Below are positions 5,570-5,785 of a stretch of DNA of 5,785 nt, one piece after another; the stretch's first letter is position 1; every line of letters begins with the position of its first letter. Source of the DNA: Bacteroidia bacterium (GTDB lineage: Bacteria; Bacteroidota; Bacteroidia; Bacteroidales; BM523); NCBI GenBank assembly GCA_016209245.1, contig JACQWN010000184.1, positions 1 to 5,785 on the forward strand, in the 5' to 3' direction. The notes under the pieces are model-generated. The model ran no database searches. It saw nothing but the letters and a program-made list of their open reading frames with translations, and was not told the DNA's origin. The translations under genes and the position numbers were made by a program.

Positions 5570-5698
5570 TATAAAAAATCCACCCTTTATAATTTATTTC
5601 CGCAAATCCGGCTTTTTCCAATTTGGCGAACAATTTCAATTTCTTCCTTTTGTTCTGAACGGCTCTTTTCAATGTATAACCAATTAAATAAATATATT

Positions 5699-5785
5699 AT
5701 GAAGACAAAATTTTTCTTTTTACTGGTTTGTATGGTAAGCCACTCGCTTATAACAACAGCGCAGACATCAACGGTGCGGCTTTTG
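5699..5785 (+). CDS. N-terminus of a secreted protein (partial, runs off the window)
   Basis: Twenty-nine codons are visible, from ATG 5699 to the last base, all open. Residues 1-19 (MKTKFFFLLVCMVSHSLIT) are a classic Sec signal peptide: two lysines, a hydrophobic core, then TTAQ with likely cleavage after Ala21 before QTSTVRLL. An in-frame ATG at 5672 would add nine polar residues ahead of the signal and is less likely. No lipobox is seen at the cleavage point, so it is probably soluble, outer-membrane or T9SS-exported rather than a lipoprotein. The family cannot be told from so little. It is divergent from the lipoprotein gene and is the only plus-strand gene in the window. The 22-bp array and the candidate promoter lie upstream of it. 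Confidence 0.72.
   Translation, partial: MKTKFFFLLVCMVSHSLITTAQTSTVRLL

Larger units (their letters stand above)
4861..5698. other. 838-bp gene-free, repeat-rich intergenic region
   Basis: No convincing gene was found between the divergent starts at 4860 (minus) and 5699 (plus). From left to right it holds a G-rich then C-rich imperfect hairpin (4913-4974), a long bulged hairpin (5057-5129), a small GTGGCGCC hairpin (5145-5163), the 22-bp repeat array (5214-5359), a very AT-rich tract with a candidate plus-strand promoter (5443-5471), and a CCCACGTGGG palindrome followed by a TA run (5541-5569). The last 100 or so bases before 5699 show no strong signal. Open frames crossing it are low-complexity or run through the hairpins and are not accepted. 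Confidence 0.7.

Noticed and set aside
5391..5672. Minus-strand open frame of 93 codons
   Set aside because: It opens with TTG, crosses the TA run and AT-rich tract, and gives a low-complexity I/Y/K/F-rich product that would overlap the leader of the plus-strand gene.
5589..5680. A second minus-strand frame reading KSRSEQKEEIEIVRQIGKSR before a stop
   Set aside because: The charged stretch looks protein-like and could be a decayed gene end, but it has no start in the window, overlaps the signal-peptide gene if extended, and no family is recognised.

Overview
The window looks like a fragment of a Bacteroidetes (Bacteroidota) chromosome. It is AT-rich. It carries a secreted Asp-box (BNR-type) protein ending in a type IX secretion sorting domain with a YPNP motif, a lipoprotein, and a candidate TTG-N18-TAnnTTTG promoter, which is the Bacteroidetes promoter form. 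No Shine-Dalgarno sequence was seen at the starts examined, as is usual in this phylum. No rRNA, tRNA, CRISPR array or intact transposase was seen.

Layout. Positions 1-284 hold two tandem copies of a 126/127-bp inverted-repeat element and the first 13 bases of a third. A minus-strand YrdC/Sua5/YciO-family gene (897 to 283) ends exactly at that third repeat boundary. The next gap contains a 123-bp nested palindrome with a perfect 26-bp stem (1063-1185). From 3975 down to 1236 lies one large gene for a secreted Asp-box protein. It is split into two reading frames by a frameshift within 3118-3132, so it is listed as two pieces. A third palindromic element (4021-4119) sits just upstream of it. 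Next, still on the minus strand, come a small antitoxin-like gene (4399-4187) and, 2 bases upstream of that, a lipoprotein gene (4860-4402). A six-codon open frame overlaps the antitoxin stop as TAATG and may be all that remains of a partner toxin gene.

The stretch 4861-5698 has no convincing gene. It holds several hairpins, a regular array of seven 22-bp repeats (5214-5359) each containing a 13-bp inverted repeat, an AT-rich tract with a candidate plus-strand promoter, and a 10-bp palindrome next to a TA run. At 5699 a plus-strand gene begins with a clear signal peptide and runs off the window.

How the parts relate. The genes do not form an obvious pathway: one is a nucleotide-binding housekeeping-type protein, one an exported repeat protein (probably broken), one a lipoprotein with an antitoxin-like neighbour, and one the start of another exported protein. 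The most distinctive content is intergenic. Every gap of 200 bases or more holds its own palindromic or tandem repeat. The strongest candidate for an undescribed regulatory system is the 22-bp palindrome array upstream of the secreted gene at the right edge.
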